Below are positions 8,575 to 16,691 of a DNA stretch of 64,000 nt, piece by piece. The DNA is from AP-15 sp963703665 (GTDB lineage Bacteria > Pseudomonadota > Alphaproteobacteria > ATCC43930 > CGMCC-115725): NCBI GenBank assembly GCA_963703665.1, contig CAVPFB010000003.1, positions 186,001 through 250,000 on the forward strand. The letters run 5' to 3'. The notes beneath the pieces are model-generated. The model made no database searches and had not been told where the DNA came from. It saw nothing but the letters and a program-made list of their open reading frames with translations. The position numbers and the translations under genes were made by a program. Position 1 is the first letter of the stretch; the number at the start of each line of letters is the position of its first letter.

Positions 8575-9747
8575 CTACAGGGTCTCGGCGAAGATTTCGC
8601 GGCCGATCAGCATGCGGCGGATCTCCGAGGTGCCGGCGCCGATCTCGTAGAGCTTGGCGTCGCGCAACAGGCGCCCGGCCGGGAAATCGTTGATATAGCC
8701 GTTGCCGCCCAAAATCTGCACCGCGTCTAGCGCGATCGCCGTCGCCTTTTCGGCGGCGTAGAGGATAGCGCCGGCGGCGTCCTTGCGCGTTGTCTGGCCG
8801 CGGTCGCAGGCCCGCGCCACCGCGTAGACATAGGATTTGCAGGCGTTCATCGCCGTGTACATGTCGGCGATCTTGGCCTGGATCAGCTGGAATTCGCCGA
8901 TCGGGCGGCCGAACTGGCGGCGGTCGTGGACATAAGGGATCACCAAATCGAGGCAGGCCTGCATGATGCCAAGCGGGCCGGCGGCGAGCACCGCGCGCTC
9001 GTAATCGAGCCCGCTCATCAGCACCTGCACGCCCTGATCGACGGTGCCAAGCACGTTCTCCATCGGCACCGCGCAATCCTCGAACACCAGTTCCGAGGTC
9101 GGCGACCCGCGCATGCCCAATTTGTCGAGCTTCTGCGCCGGGCGGAACCCCGGGAACCCGCTCTCGACCAGAAGCGCGGTGATGCCGTGCGCACCGGCGT
9201 CGGGCCGGGTCTTGGCATAGACGACGAGCGTGTTCGCCGCATGACCGTTGGTGATCCACAGCTTGGTGCCGTTGAGCACGTAATGGTCGCCCCGCCGGTC
9301 GGCGCGCAGCCGCATCGCGACGACATCCGAGCCGGCATCCGGCTCGCTCATCGCCAGGGCGCCGACATGCTCGCCGGAAATCAGCTTCGGCAGGTATCGG
9401 CGCTTCTGCGCCTCGTTGCCGTTGCGGCGGATCTGGTTGACGCACAAATTCGAATGCGCGCCGTAGCTGAGCCCGACCGAGGCCGAGGCGCGGCTCACTT
9501 CCTCCATCGCCACGCAATGGGCGAGATAGCCCATGCCCGCGCCGCCATATTCCTCCTCGACGGTGATCCCATGCAGGCCGAGCGCCCCCATCTGTGGCCA
9601 CAATTCGATCGGAAAGCGGTCGGCACGGTCGATCTCGGCGGCGAGCGGCGCCACTTTGTCCTCGGCGAAATCGCGCACCGTCGCGCGCAGCATGTCGATC
9701 TCGGGGCCGAGGTCGAAGTCAAGGCCCGCCAGCCGCGTGTTCTGCAT
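8575..9747 (-). CDS. ivd: Isovaleryl-CoA dehydrogenase
   Basis: 390 aa, the usual length. Acyl-CoA dehydrogenase domains are in order: N-terminal helical domain, the FAD-binding ALAMSEPDAGSDV and KLWITNGHAANTLVVYAK segments, and the C-terminal helical domain with QILGGNGYINDFP. GLSYGAHSNLCVNQI is characteristic of the isovaleryl-CoA group. The Glu in GLDYERAVLAAGP matches the catalytic base position of this subgroup (helix G rather than C-terminal). It oxidises isovaleryl-CoA to 3-methylcrotonyl-CoA in leucine breakdown. The rest of the leucine pathway is not in the window. Confidence 0.88.
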   Translation of the reverse strand: MQNTRLAGLDFDLGPEIDMLRATVRDFAEDKVAPLAAEIDRADRFPIELWPQMGALGLHGITVEEEYGGAGMGYLAHCVAMEEVSRASASVGLSYGAHSNLCVNQIRRNGNEAQKRRYLPKLISGEHVGALAMSEPDAGSDVVAMRLRADRRGDHYVLNGTKLWITNGHAANTLVVYAKTRPDAGAHGITALLVESGFPGFRPAQKLDKLGMRGSPTSELVFEDCAVPMENVLGTVDQGVQVLMSGLDYERAVLAAGPLGIMQACLDLVIPYVHDRRQFGRPIGEFQLIQAKIADMYTAMNACKSYVYAVARACDRGQTTRKDAAGAILYAAEKATAIALDAVQILGGNGYINDFPAGRLLRDAKLYEIGAGTSEIRRMLIGREIFAETL

Positions 9748-9855
9748 CGAACGCCTGCGCTTCGCCGTCGCAACCAGCCGCCTCTATACGCCGATGCCCG
9801 GCCGCGGCGCCATGACTGCGGTTGCGGCGGGCGCCCGGCGCCATATCTGTTGTGC

Positions 9856-10276
9856 ATGCACCTCGCCCAGACCCGCCTGACGATCGACACCGAGCCGCGC
9901 GAGATCAGGGAGATCACCCGTGAGATCGCCCGCTGGGCCGAGGGCCGGCGCGTCGCCTGCGGGCTGCTCACAATCTATATTCCGCACACTTCGGCCTCGC
10001 TCCTGATCCAGGAGAACGCCTCGCCCGAGGTGCGCCGCGACCTCGACGCGTTTCTGCGCCGCGTCGTGCCGGAGGACATGGCGCTCTACCATCACAACGA
10101 CGAGGGGCCGGACGACATGCCGGCCCACATCAAGGCCGCGTTGACCCAAACTCAGCTGACGATCCCGATCGCAGACGGCAAGATGCAGCTCGGCACTCTG
10201 GCAGGGGATTTTTCTGTTGGAGCACCGCGCCTCGCCGCATCAGCGCTCGCTGATCCTCACTTTGATCGGCGAGGAA
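9856..10276 (+). CDS. YjbQ-family protein (UPF0047), one frame break
   Basis: About 140 aa. MHLAQTRLTIDTEPREIREI starts the protein, followed by IPHTSASLLIQENASPEVRRD, the family signature with its conserved His/Ser, and YHHNDEGPDDMPAHIKAAL with the second His cluster. Some members have thiamin-phosphate synthase side activity; the physiological role is unsettled. At about 10205 GGG-G-ATT carries one extra G; removing it restores the standard ending with LLEH, HQRSLILTLIGE. After that the restored frame lacks a stop for a long way, so a second small error near 10276 is likely. Confidence 0.78.
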
Positions 10277-10707
10277 ACAGTGCGGCATCCGCGGCTCGCT
10301 GACCAGGCCGCGCGGGCGCAGCGCTCGTGCGCGGACCAGCGTTTCGCCATCCTACATTTTCCTCCGGCGGCCTACCGCTCCGCTGCTCCCGCTGTTATCT
10401 GCAGCAAAAATACAGCGACGGTTCCCGACGGGCTACGCATCACCTTCGGGCTTGATCCTGTTGTGAATTGCCAAAAAGCGAAGCTGATGCGCTTCCACGA
10501 TCAACAAAAGTTTTTTCGATCTCGTTATCAGAGACGGGAACGTACCTATTCCAGATTACCTGTCGGACCGGAATCTCGGAGCGGACAACCCCGTGCTGGC
10601 TCGCAGGGGTTTGATGGGGTGACCGTGGTTGCGGTTATCACAATAATCCGAAATTGTCAAGACACTCACCGCTGCCAGGTTTTGGCACAAAAGCGGGGCG
10701 GGCGCGA
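10277..10707. other. 431-bp convergent intergenic region, nothing assigned
   Basis: The region lies between the ends of yjbQ (plus) and the oxygenase beta subunit (minus). It is visibly less GC-rich than its surroundings, especially 10390-10560. I see no credible reading frame, tRNA-like fold or strong terminator, though both flanking genes would be expected to terminate here. Confidence 0.4.
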
Positions 10708-11175
10708 TTACAGCGGCGTCGCCAGCAGGGTCGGCACCGCGAAGGTGTCGAGCAGGACCAGCTTGTCGCGGATTTTGAGCATGCCGCCGACCGCGACCAG
10801 CCGGTCGCGGTAGAGGCCGGTGGCGAACAGCCGGGTCTCGCCTTCCTGGTCGGTCTGGAACACCGCGAACGGGGCTTCGACGGTCGGGCCTTCGGCGTCG
10901 GGAGCGAGGAGGCGGGGCAGGCCGATCAGGTGGCGGTCGGTGTGGATGTTGTACTTGTTGGCCTCGCGCAGCGCCCGGATGCGGTCTTCGAGGACCGCCC
11001 GGCTGTCGCAGAAGATCAGCGCCGCCGGCAGGCCGCGATCGTAATTTTCCCGCGAGACGACGTTGTACCGGCATTCCGCGGCGAACAGGCCGAGCCATTC
11101 GCCGTATTTGGCCATATCGAGCAAGGCGCCGTATTCGGCGAGGAGATCGTGGATCGCCGCGCGGTCCGGGGTCAT
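10708..11175 (-). CDS. Aromatic-ring-hydroxylating dioxygenase, beta (small) subunit
   Basis: 155 aa, the usual size for the small subunit. MTPDRAAIHDLLAEYGALLD and YGEWLGLFAAECRYNV show the SnoaL-like cone-shaped fold. YDRGLPAALIFCDSRAVLEDR is typical of the family. The small subunit is structural, packing against alpha in an a3b3 hexamer. Its ATG overlaps the TGA of the alpha gene (ATGA), implying coupled translation. It closest resembles small subunits of anthranilate/salicylate-type oxygenases, judged only by pattern. Confidence 0.85.
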   Translation of the reverse strand: MTPDRAAIHDLLAEYGALLDMAKYGEWLGLFAAECRYNVVSRENYDRGLPAALIFCDSRAVLEDRIRALREANKYNIHTDRHLIGLPRLLAPDAEGPTVEAPFAVFQTDQEGETRLFATGLYRDRLVAVGGMLKIRDKLVLLDTFAVPTLLATPL

Positions 11176-12425
11176 CGCACCGCACCCGCCGGCTCGATCC
11201 CCATCAATTCGGCGTAATACGACCAGAAGCCGCGCAACGGCACGTCGTGGACCCGATAGTCGCGGTCGGAGATGACCCCGCCGCCGCCCAATTCGATCAC
11301 CGTCGCGCGATCCGGCTCCGGCTTCGAGGCGCGATGGGCGATCTCGATCGCCTCGCCATCCTCCATCGAGACGAGCCCGGCCGGGCCGACCAGATTGGCC
11401 TGGCGCAGACGGTGCAAAGTCATCTCCGGCGGATCGTCGGCGTAGCCGATCATCGTCTGGAACACCTCGACCTCGTCGAGGCCGCGCGGCCGGATCTGGC
11501 GGATCGCCAGGCTGTTGCTGATCTGCACGAAGACCGCCGACGGGAAGACCGAGGTCACGACCAGGTTCAACCGGTCGTTGCGCTCGGGGTGGAAGGTGAC
11601 CAGCGCCGGCTCCTGCAGCGCCAGATAGTCGCTGCGCACCCGGGCGCCGGCGTAGGCCTCGCGGGCGAACTCGGCGGTGTCGCTGTCGGCCTCGGCCCAG
11701 GTGATGCTGTGGCGGTGGCGCGGGTCCATCCTGACTCCGCCCACCTGCGTCGAGCGGTCGAGCCCGAAGGTGACCAGAAACTCGTGCAGCAGGCTGGCGT
11801 GGTAGTTGTCGCGGGTGTTCTCGGCGTAGAGCTTCCAGTTGGCGCGGATGCGCTGGCGATTGTAGCCGAGCACCCGGACCGGCCGGGCGAGCAGGCGTTC
11901 GAGCTGATCGAGGATCGGGGCGCCGAGATAGTCGTCGAGCGGTTCGGCATCGTTGGCCAAACTGCCGAATATCGCGCCGGCGACGATACCGACCCGCAAT
12001 GGGCGCAGGCCGTGCATGCCCATGTCAAAGCTCGGGTCCATCCCGCCTTTGCCTCTGATCCCGCGGCGGAACGGAATCGCGGTCAAATGGCCGTCGAGCG
12101 CGTAGCACCATTGGTGATAGATGCAGACATGCTCGCGCGCGTTGCCGGAAAGCTCGCGCCGCACCATCGCGCCGCGATGGGCGCAGCGATTGACGAAGGC
12201 CGCGACCGCACCGGTCTCGTCGCGGTTGACCACGACCGGCGTGTCGCCGACCCAGGTGGTGCGGAAATCGCCGGGGTTGGGGATTTCGGCCTCGAGCCCG
12301 AGAAAGCTCCAGGTGGGCCCGCGAAAGATCCGCTGCTGCTCGCGCTCGTAAAGTTCGGGATCGTGGTAGAGGCGGTACGGCACCCGGCTGTAGTCGTGCG
12401 CCGGCCACATCGCAGCAGTCACCAT
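11172..12425 (-). CDS. Aromatic-ring-hydroxylating dioxygenase, alpha (large) subunit
   Basis: 417 aa. Rieske ligands: CAHRGAMV and CIYHQWCYALDG (CxH...CxxH). Catalytic iron site: ENTRDNYHASLLHEF, with the bridging Asp and two His. AGGAAG precedes the ATG by 7 nt. The layout fits group II-type two-subunit oxygenases (anthranilate or salicylate like), which add O2 across an aromatic ring using electrons from a ferredoxin/reductase. No ferredoxin or reductase gene is in this window, so electron transfer must come from elsewhere. It is divergent from proX. Confidence 0.87.
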   Translation of the reverse strand: MVTAAMWPAHDYSRVPYRLYHDPELYEREQQRIFRGPTWSFLGLEAEIPNPGDFRTTWVGDTPVVVNRDETGAVAAFVNRCAHRGAMVRRELSGNAREHVCIYHQWCYALDGHLTAIPFRRGIRGKGGMDPSFDMGMHGLRPLRVGIVAGAIFGSLANDAEPLDDYLGAPILDQLERLLARPVRVLGYNRQRIRANWKLYAENTRDNYHASLLHEFLVTFGLDRSTQVGGVRMDPRHRHSITWAEADSDTAEFAREAYAGARVRSDYLALQEPALVTFHPERNDRLNLVVTSVFPSAVFVQISNSLAIRQIRPRGLDEVEVFQTMIGYADDPPEMTLHRLRQANLVGPAGLVSMEDGEAIEIAHRASKPEPDRATVIELGGGGVISDRDYRVHDVPLRGFWSYYAELMGIEPAGAVR

Positions 12426-12538
12426 GATTTTCTTCCTGCGCGAGAAGCGTCGGCCGGGGATGCTAATTTATCGGCGCAGGTGCCGCAACCGGCGGCGGAT
12501 CTTGCCCCGGCGGGCGAGGCGGCCCATCGTCCGAAGTC

Positions 12539-13051
12539 ATGAGTGCTGCGCCGTTGACGCCGAACGAGCTGTTCGCTCGCCTCGATGCGCTGGGAATCGC
12601 GCACCGCACCCGCGCGCATGCGCCGGTCTTCACCGTCGCCGAGGCCGCCTCGGTCCGCGGCGCAATGCCCGGCGGCCATTGCAAGTGCCTCTTCCTCAAG
12701 GACAAAAAGGGCGGGTTCTGGCTCGCAGTCATGCTCGAGGAGCGCCACATCGCCCTCGGTAGGCTCGCCGCCCGGCTCGCGGCGCCGAGGTTTTCGTTCG
12801 GCAGCGCAGACGAGCTCCATGCGCTGCTCGGCGTGCATCCCGGCAGCGTCACCCCCTTTGCCCTCGTCAACGATGCCGAGCATCGGGTGACGCCGGTGCT
12901 CGACCGCGCCATGCTCGATCATGACCCGCTCAACTATCACCCGCTGACCAACGACCGCACCACCGCGATCGCATCGGCGGACCTGTTGCGCTTCATCGCC
13001 GCCTGCGGGCACCGGCCGCGGATCGTCGACCCGGCGGGGCTCGAACGGTAG
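12539..13051 (+). CDS. proX: Prolyl-tRNA deacylase ProX (YbaK/EbsC fold)
   Basis: 170 aa. The YbaK fold is recognised from THAPVFTV-like AHAPVFTVAEAASVRG, KCLFLKDKKGGFWLAVM and the late VTPFALVNDAEHRVTPVLD, in which the conserved GSVTPFAL loop lines the active site. The enzyme hydrolyses mischarged alanyl-tRNA(Pro) in trans, a proofreading step. A stand-alone editing protein of this type is common in alphaproteobacteria whose ProRS lacks an editing domain. Confidence 0.85.
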   Translation: MSAAPLTPNELFARLDALGIAHRTRAHAPVFTVAEAASVRGAMPGGHCKCLFLKDKKGGFWLAVMLEERHIALGRLAARLAAPRFSFGSADELHALLGVHPGSVTPFALVNDAEHRVTPVLDRAMLDHDPLNYHPLTNDRTTAIASADLLRFIAACGHRPRIVDPAGLER

Positions 13052-13167
13052 TCTCGCGACCGCCGGTCCCGTGCCCGGACATTGCCATGCCCGGACATCG
13101 CCCAGGGGGCGCTTGTCATCGCCGCCGCGCGCGGCCATGTTGTTGGGTAAACCGCGAGAGGAAAGCG

Positions 13168-14076
13168 ATGCCGAGCGAACCTTTGATCGGCGGCGCGGCT
13201 GCCACCCCCGTCAAGGACGTGACCACGGCGACGTTCATGGCCGATGTCGTCGACGGCTCGTTCGAAACCCCGGTCATCGTCGATTTCTGGGCGCCGTGGT
13301 GCGGGCCGTGCAAGCAGCTCGGCCCGATCCTGGAAAAAACCGTCCGCGCCGCCAATGGCGCGGTGCGCATGGTCAAGCTCAACATCGACGAAAACCCGGA
13401 GATCGCGCAGCAGATGCGCGTCCAGTCGATCCCGGCCGTCTATGCCTTTCGCGACGGGCGGCCGATCGACGGCTTTGTCGGCGCGCTGCCGGAAAGCCAG
13501 GTCAAGCAGTTCGTCCAGCGCGTCAGCGGCGGCAAGGGCAGCCCCTCGCCAGTCGAGGAGGCGATGGCGATGGCCAAGGAGGCCTTGCAGGCGGGCGATC
13601 ACGCCAGCGCCGGTGCGGTCTACTCGCAGGTACTGCAGCGCGAGCCCGCCAATGTCGAGGCGCAGGCCGGCCTCGCCCGCGCGATGATCGCCAAGGGCGA
13701 CTTCGCCCAGGCGCGTCAGGTGCTCGAGCGGGTCGCCCCGGAGAACGCCGGTCATGCCGAGATCGGCGCGGCGCGAACCGCGCTCGATCTCGCCGAGCAG
13801 GCGGCAAAGGCGATGGCTTCGGCCGGCAAATTGCGCGCCCGGCTGGCGAAGGACGCGGACGACCATGAAGCCCGCCTCGAGCTGGCGACGGCGCTGTTCG
13901 GCAGCGGCGACCGGGAAGCCGCAATCGACCAGCTGCTGGACTTGTTCAGGCGCGACCGCGAGTGGAACGAACAGGCGGCACGCAAGCAGCTCGTCAAGTT
14001 GTTCGAGGCGATGGGCGGCACCGATCCGCTGACCTTGAGCGGCCGGCGGCGGCTGTCTTCGCTGATGTTTTCGTGA
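13168..14076 (+). CDS. Thioredoxin-TPR protein, YbbN/CnoX type
   Basis: 302 aa from ATG 13168, preceded by GAGAGGAAAG. The N-terminal thioredoxin domain has FWAPWCGPCKQLGPIL with a complete WCGPC motif and the cis-Pro loop SIPAVYAF. From about residue 125 TPR-like helical repeats follow (EALQAGDHASAGAVYSQVL and similar). The family links redox and holdase chaperone work, handing substrates to GroEL/DnaK. It is followed at once by the Lon-domain, Trm112 and DUF971 genes, a gene order conserved in alphaproteobacteria. Confidence 0.9.
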   Translation: MPSEPLIGGAAATPVKDVTTATFMADVVDGSFETPVIVDFWAPWCGPCKQLGPILEKTVRAANGAVRMVKLNIDENPEIAQQMRVQSIPAVYAFRDGRPIDGFVGALPESQVKQFVQRVSGGKGSPSPVEEAMAMAKEALQAGDHASAGAVYSQVLQREPANVEAQAGLARAMIAKGDFAQARQVLERVAPENAGHAEIGAARTALDLAEQAAKAMASAGKLRARLAKDADDHEARLELATALFGSGDREAAIDQLLDLFRRDREWNEQAARKQLVKLFEAMGGTDPLTLSGRRRLSSLMFS

Positions 14077-14101
14077 AGATGTTTTCCCGAGGGAGAAGCC
14101 G

Positions 14102-14758
14102 ATGAGCGAGCGGCCGGGTGCAACCTCGCTGTGCGAGACTCTGCCGATCTTCCCGCTGGCGGGGGTGCTGCTGCTGCCACGGGGCCAGCTGCCGCTCAAT
14201 ATCTTCGAGCCGCGCTATCTGGCGATGACCCGCGACGCGCTCGCCGGCGACCGGCTGATCGGCATGGTCCAGCCGAGCGACCCGCATCAGCCGGCGGCGG
14301 GCAACCCGCCGGTCTATCCGACCGGGTGCGCCGGCCGGATCACCTCGTTCTCCGAGACCGAGGACGGGCGCTTCCTGATCACCTTGACCGGGCTCTGCCG
14401 CTTTCGCATCCGCGAGGAATTGCCGCTCGTCAGCGGCTATCGGCGGGTGGTGCCGCAATGGGGCGAATATGCCGGCGATCTGCGCAATGAACGCGACCCC
14501 GGCTTCGATCGCGAGCGTCTGATCCGCGGCTTGCGGGCCTATTTCGACCGGCACCGGATCAAAGCCGAATGGGACACGATCAGCTCGGTGCCGGGTGAGC
14601 GGCTGATCACCTCGATCGCGATGGTCTGTCCATTCGAGCCGAGCGAAAAACAGGCTTTGCTCGAAGCGCCCGATCTCGCGGCGCGCGCCCAGCTGTTGAC
14701 CGCGATCGTCGAGATGGCGGTGCTCGACCGGCCGGGCGGCGGCGAAGCGCGGCATTGA
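14102..14758 (+). CDS. Lon N-terminal (substrate-binding) domain protein
   Basis: 218 aa. The whole protein corresponds to the Lon LAN/PUA-like domain: LPIFPLAGVLLLPRGQLPLN, IFEPRYLAM and GCAGRITSFSETEDGRFLI. It has no AAA+ or protease domain, so it is a stand-alone domain rather than a truncated Lon; such proteins are common and poorly characterised. GGGAGAAG precedes the ATG. It lies 25 bp after the thioredoxin gene. Confidence 0.87.
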   Translation: MSERPGATSLCETLPIFPLAGVLLLPRGQLPLNIFEPRYLAMTRDALAGDRLIGMVQPSDPHQPAAGNPPVYPTGCAGRITSFSETEDGRFLITLTGLCRFRIREELPLVSGYRRVVPQWGEYAGDLRNERDPGFDRERLIRGLRAYFDRHRIKAEWDTISSVPGERLITSIAMVCPFEPSEKQALLEAPDLAARAQLLTAIVEMAVLDRPGGGEARH

Positions 14759-14801
14759 CGCGGGCTGGCGACCGGCACCGGGAGCGAGCATGGAGGAACG
14801 C

Positions 14802-15020
14802 ATGGAAGGTTCGTCGGAAATCGATCCCAAGCTCTTGGAAATCCTGGTCTGTCCGCTGACCAAGGGCCCGTTGCGCTACGACCGCGAGGCGCAGGAGCTG
14901 ATCAGCGAAGAGGCCGGGCTCGCCTATCCCATCCGCGACGGCATCCCGATCATGCTGGTCGACGAAGCGCGGCCGTTGCGCGACGACGAAGCCGCGGCCA
15001 AGCGGCTGCCGCCATCCTGA
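14802..15020 (+). CDS. Trm112/YcaR-family zinc-ribbon-like protein
   Basis: 72 aa from ATG 14802, placed after GGAGG with 5-6 nt spacing; an ATG at 14790 (also after GGGAG) is the alternative. DPKLLEILVCPLTKGPLRYD and AYPIRDGIPIMLVDEAR are family signatures. Only the first CPxC-like position remains (CPLT), so zinc binding is doubtful, as in many proteobacterial members. Eukaryotic Trm112 activates methyltransferases; the bacterial role is less clear. Confidence 0.85.
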   Translation: MEGSSEIDPKLLEILVCPLTKGPLRYDREAQELISEEAGLAYPIRDGIPIMLVDEARPLRDDEAAAKRLPPS

Positions 15021-15030
15021 GAGAACGCAG

Positions 15031-15492
15031 ATGAGCGCCGGCGGCAGCACCCGCTGGCCGGTCGAGCTGCGGCTGAAGCAGGCCGAAAAGCTCATTGAAA
15101 TCAGCTTTGACGACGGCAGCCGGTTTCGTTTGCCGGCCGAGTACCTGCGGGTCGAGAGCCCGTCGGCCGAGGTCCAGGGCCACGGTCCGGGGCAGCGCAC
15201 CCTGGTCCCGGGCCGCGCCCATGTCGGCATCATCGGCCTCGAGCCGGTCGGCAATTATGCCGTGCGCATCCTCTTCGACGATCTGCACGACACCGGGATC
15301 TATTCCTGGAGCTATCTGCACCAGCTCGGCGTCGAGCATGACCTGCGCTGGCGCGCCTATGTCGAGGGACTCGCCGGCGAACGGGCTGAGCCGCGAACCC
15401 GCGCGATCCTGAGCCGGACGATTTCACCGCGACCGGCGAGTAACACAACATCGGGAAATCTCTGCAGAGAGGTTCGCAGATCGGCCGGCTGA
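15031..15492 (+). CDS. DUF971 (GBBH-like N-terminal domain) protein
   Basis: 153 aa. WPVELRLKQAEKLIEISFDD, LPAEYLRVESPSAEVQGHG and YAVRILFDDLHDTGIYSWSYL are diagnostic of DUF971, the domain at the N-terminus of gamma-butyrobetaine hydroxylase. It ends the thioredoxin operon, 10 bp after Trm112. The last about 30 residues look unrelated to the domain and run up to the repeat element at 15497, suggesting the original stop was lost or altered near 15390. Confidence 0.85.
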   Translation: MSAGGSTRWPVELRLKQAEKLIEISFDDGSRFRLPAEYLRVESPSAEVQGHGPGQRTLVPGRAHVGIIGLEPVGNYAVRILFDDLHDTGIYSWSYLHQLGVEHDLRWRAYVEGLAGERAEPRTRAILSRTISPRPASNTTSGNLCREVRRSAG

Positions 15493-15496
15493 TTAT

Positions 15497-15659
15497 CTAG
15501 TGGTCCGAAGCAGCATATGGTTCCTCCTTCTTCTCCTTGTCGCCCCCGCGAAAGCGGGGGTCCAGGGCCTTGAGCGCAACGGCCTACCGCCGCTGGGTTC
15601 CCGCTTTCGCGGGAATGACGGAAACAGTTCCGTCCTGAACGTTTAACTCGTACCACTAG
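15497..15659. mobile_element. MITE-like element with CTAG ends
   Basis: 163 bp bounded by CTAGTGGTCCGA (left) and the complement of CTAGTGGTACGA (right), an inverted repeat matching 11 of 12. Internally, CCCGCGAAAGCGGG (near 15543) and CCCGCTTTCGCGGG (near 15600) form nested hairpins of the type seen in dispersed alphaproteobacterial repeats. No coding capacity. Confidence 0.6.
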
Positions 15660-15949
15660 ATGTTGTGTCCTGGCTTCGTCGGAATAATCGCATATGGATA
15701 GAGTATTCGTGCCCGACCTGACGCACCCCAAAGTCAAATCAACCGGGTGGCGCGATGCGGAGACTGAAAGGCTAAGACGGATACCTTTTGGATAGCTAAA
15801 CGATTGTCATAATGGGGCTTATGGGGCTTGCCGAGCGCGCCGCAAGACCGTGTCCCCTACAAGATGTAGATTGCCGCCCGCACCGTGTGGGCGTCGATGA
15901 CGCGAAGACTTCGGCTGGCCGGCATGGTTACGCATATCCGGAGGGAGCG
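15660..15949. other. Intergenic region upstream of a secreted protein
   Basis: Together with the repeat element this makes a 457-bp gap. It is less GC-rich than the flanks near 15660-15830 (for example AATCGCATATGGATAGAG at 15687-15704), so it may hold the promoter for the secreted protein. Nothing else is recognised. Confidence 0.35.
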
Positions 15950-16417
15950 ATGCGAAAGGACGCTGGATGGCTCTGGATTGCCGGATTTCTAGGTTCGCTG
16001 GCGGCCGCGAATGCGCAGACCCAGCCGCCTTCGGCGCCCGTGACGGCGTTTGACGGCACATATGCATTCATCTCGGCCACGAACATCAATGACATCTTCG
16101 TTCCGATAGGAAACGAACACCCTTTTCCATGTGGGCACTTACAACGGCGCGGGCCGCTCATCATCGTGAAGGGTGAGGCGCAACACTCTGGCCCCCACCG
16201 GGATTTTGAAGGAACAATTGGGCCCCGAGGCGAGCTGACGATGAGAGCTGCCCCTGAGCCCACAAAGTTGGCGGGGGGATCTCCCGGAATTGAAAGAACC
16301 ATCAATGGCAGAATAGATGGCAACGGCACGGTGCGCGCACGCTTTATGGATAAATTATGTAACTACGAGTTGGTCTGGCAGAAACAAATCTCAGTGCACC
16401 CACAGAACCAGCAATGA
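15950..16417 (+). CDS. Secreted hypothetical protein
   Basis: 155 aa from ATG 15950 after GGAGGGAG. The signal peptide MRKDAGWLWIAGFLGSLAAA with cleavage near ANAQ is clear. The mature part starts with a Thr/Pro-rich stretch, then a beta-rich domain with FDGTYAFISATNINDIF and a hydrophilic turn GRIDGNGTVRARF. Two cysteines (in FPCGH and KLCNYE) could form a disulfide. Codon use is more relaxed than in neighbours, hinting at recent acquisition. Family not recognised. Confidence 0.65.
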   Translation: MRKDAGWLWIAGFLGSLAAANAQTQPPSAPVTAFDGTYAFISATNINDIFVPIGNEHPFPCGHLQRRGPLIIVKGEAQHSGPHRDFEGTIGPRGELTMRAAPEPTKLAGGSPGIERTINGRIDGNGTVRARFMDKLCNYELVWQKQISVHPQNQQ

Positions 16418-16691
16418 TGCAACTGACCACGCGACGCCGTTTTTTTCGCCGGCCTCGGGTTCCAGCCGCGAGCAATGCTGCCAATCCAGCAAGGCGTGGT
16501 GCGGCGCCGACGTTCGGATATTTTCGTAAAGGCGCCGAAGCAGTCGCCCGCCCCGGCTCGCGATCTCCTCGACGAGTTAGCGGCTGTCCTATCTGTAACC
16601 AAGCGGGCATTCCACATCGGAGTTTCAAATACCCCAAGGGAGCCGAGGGTTGGCTCCCCGGCATGACACGACGCGATGAAGCGGCCGAGGG
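16418..16691. other. Unassigned 274-bp segment
   Basis: This lies between convergent genes. Open frames on either strand exist, but none shows a domain, a ribosome binding site or codon bias. A T-run (TTTTTTT at 16440-16446) follows the secreted gene but without a convincing stem. Confidence 0.3.

Noticed and set aside
16363..16617. Minus-strand 84-codon frame with several Cys and Trp
   Set aside because: No start context, domain or codon bias; it overlaps the end of the secreted protein gene.
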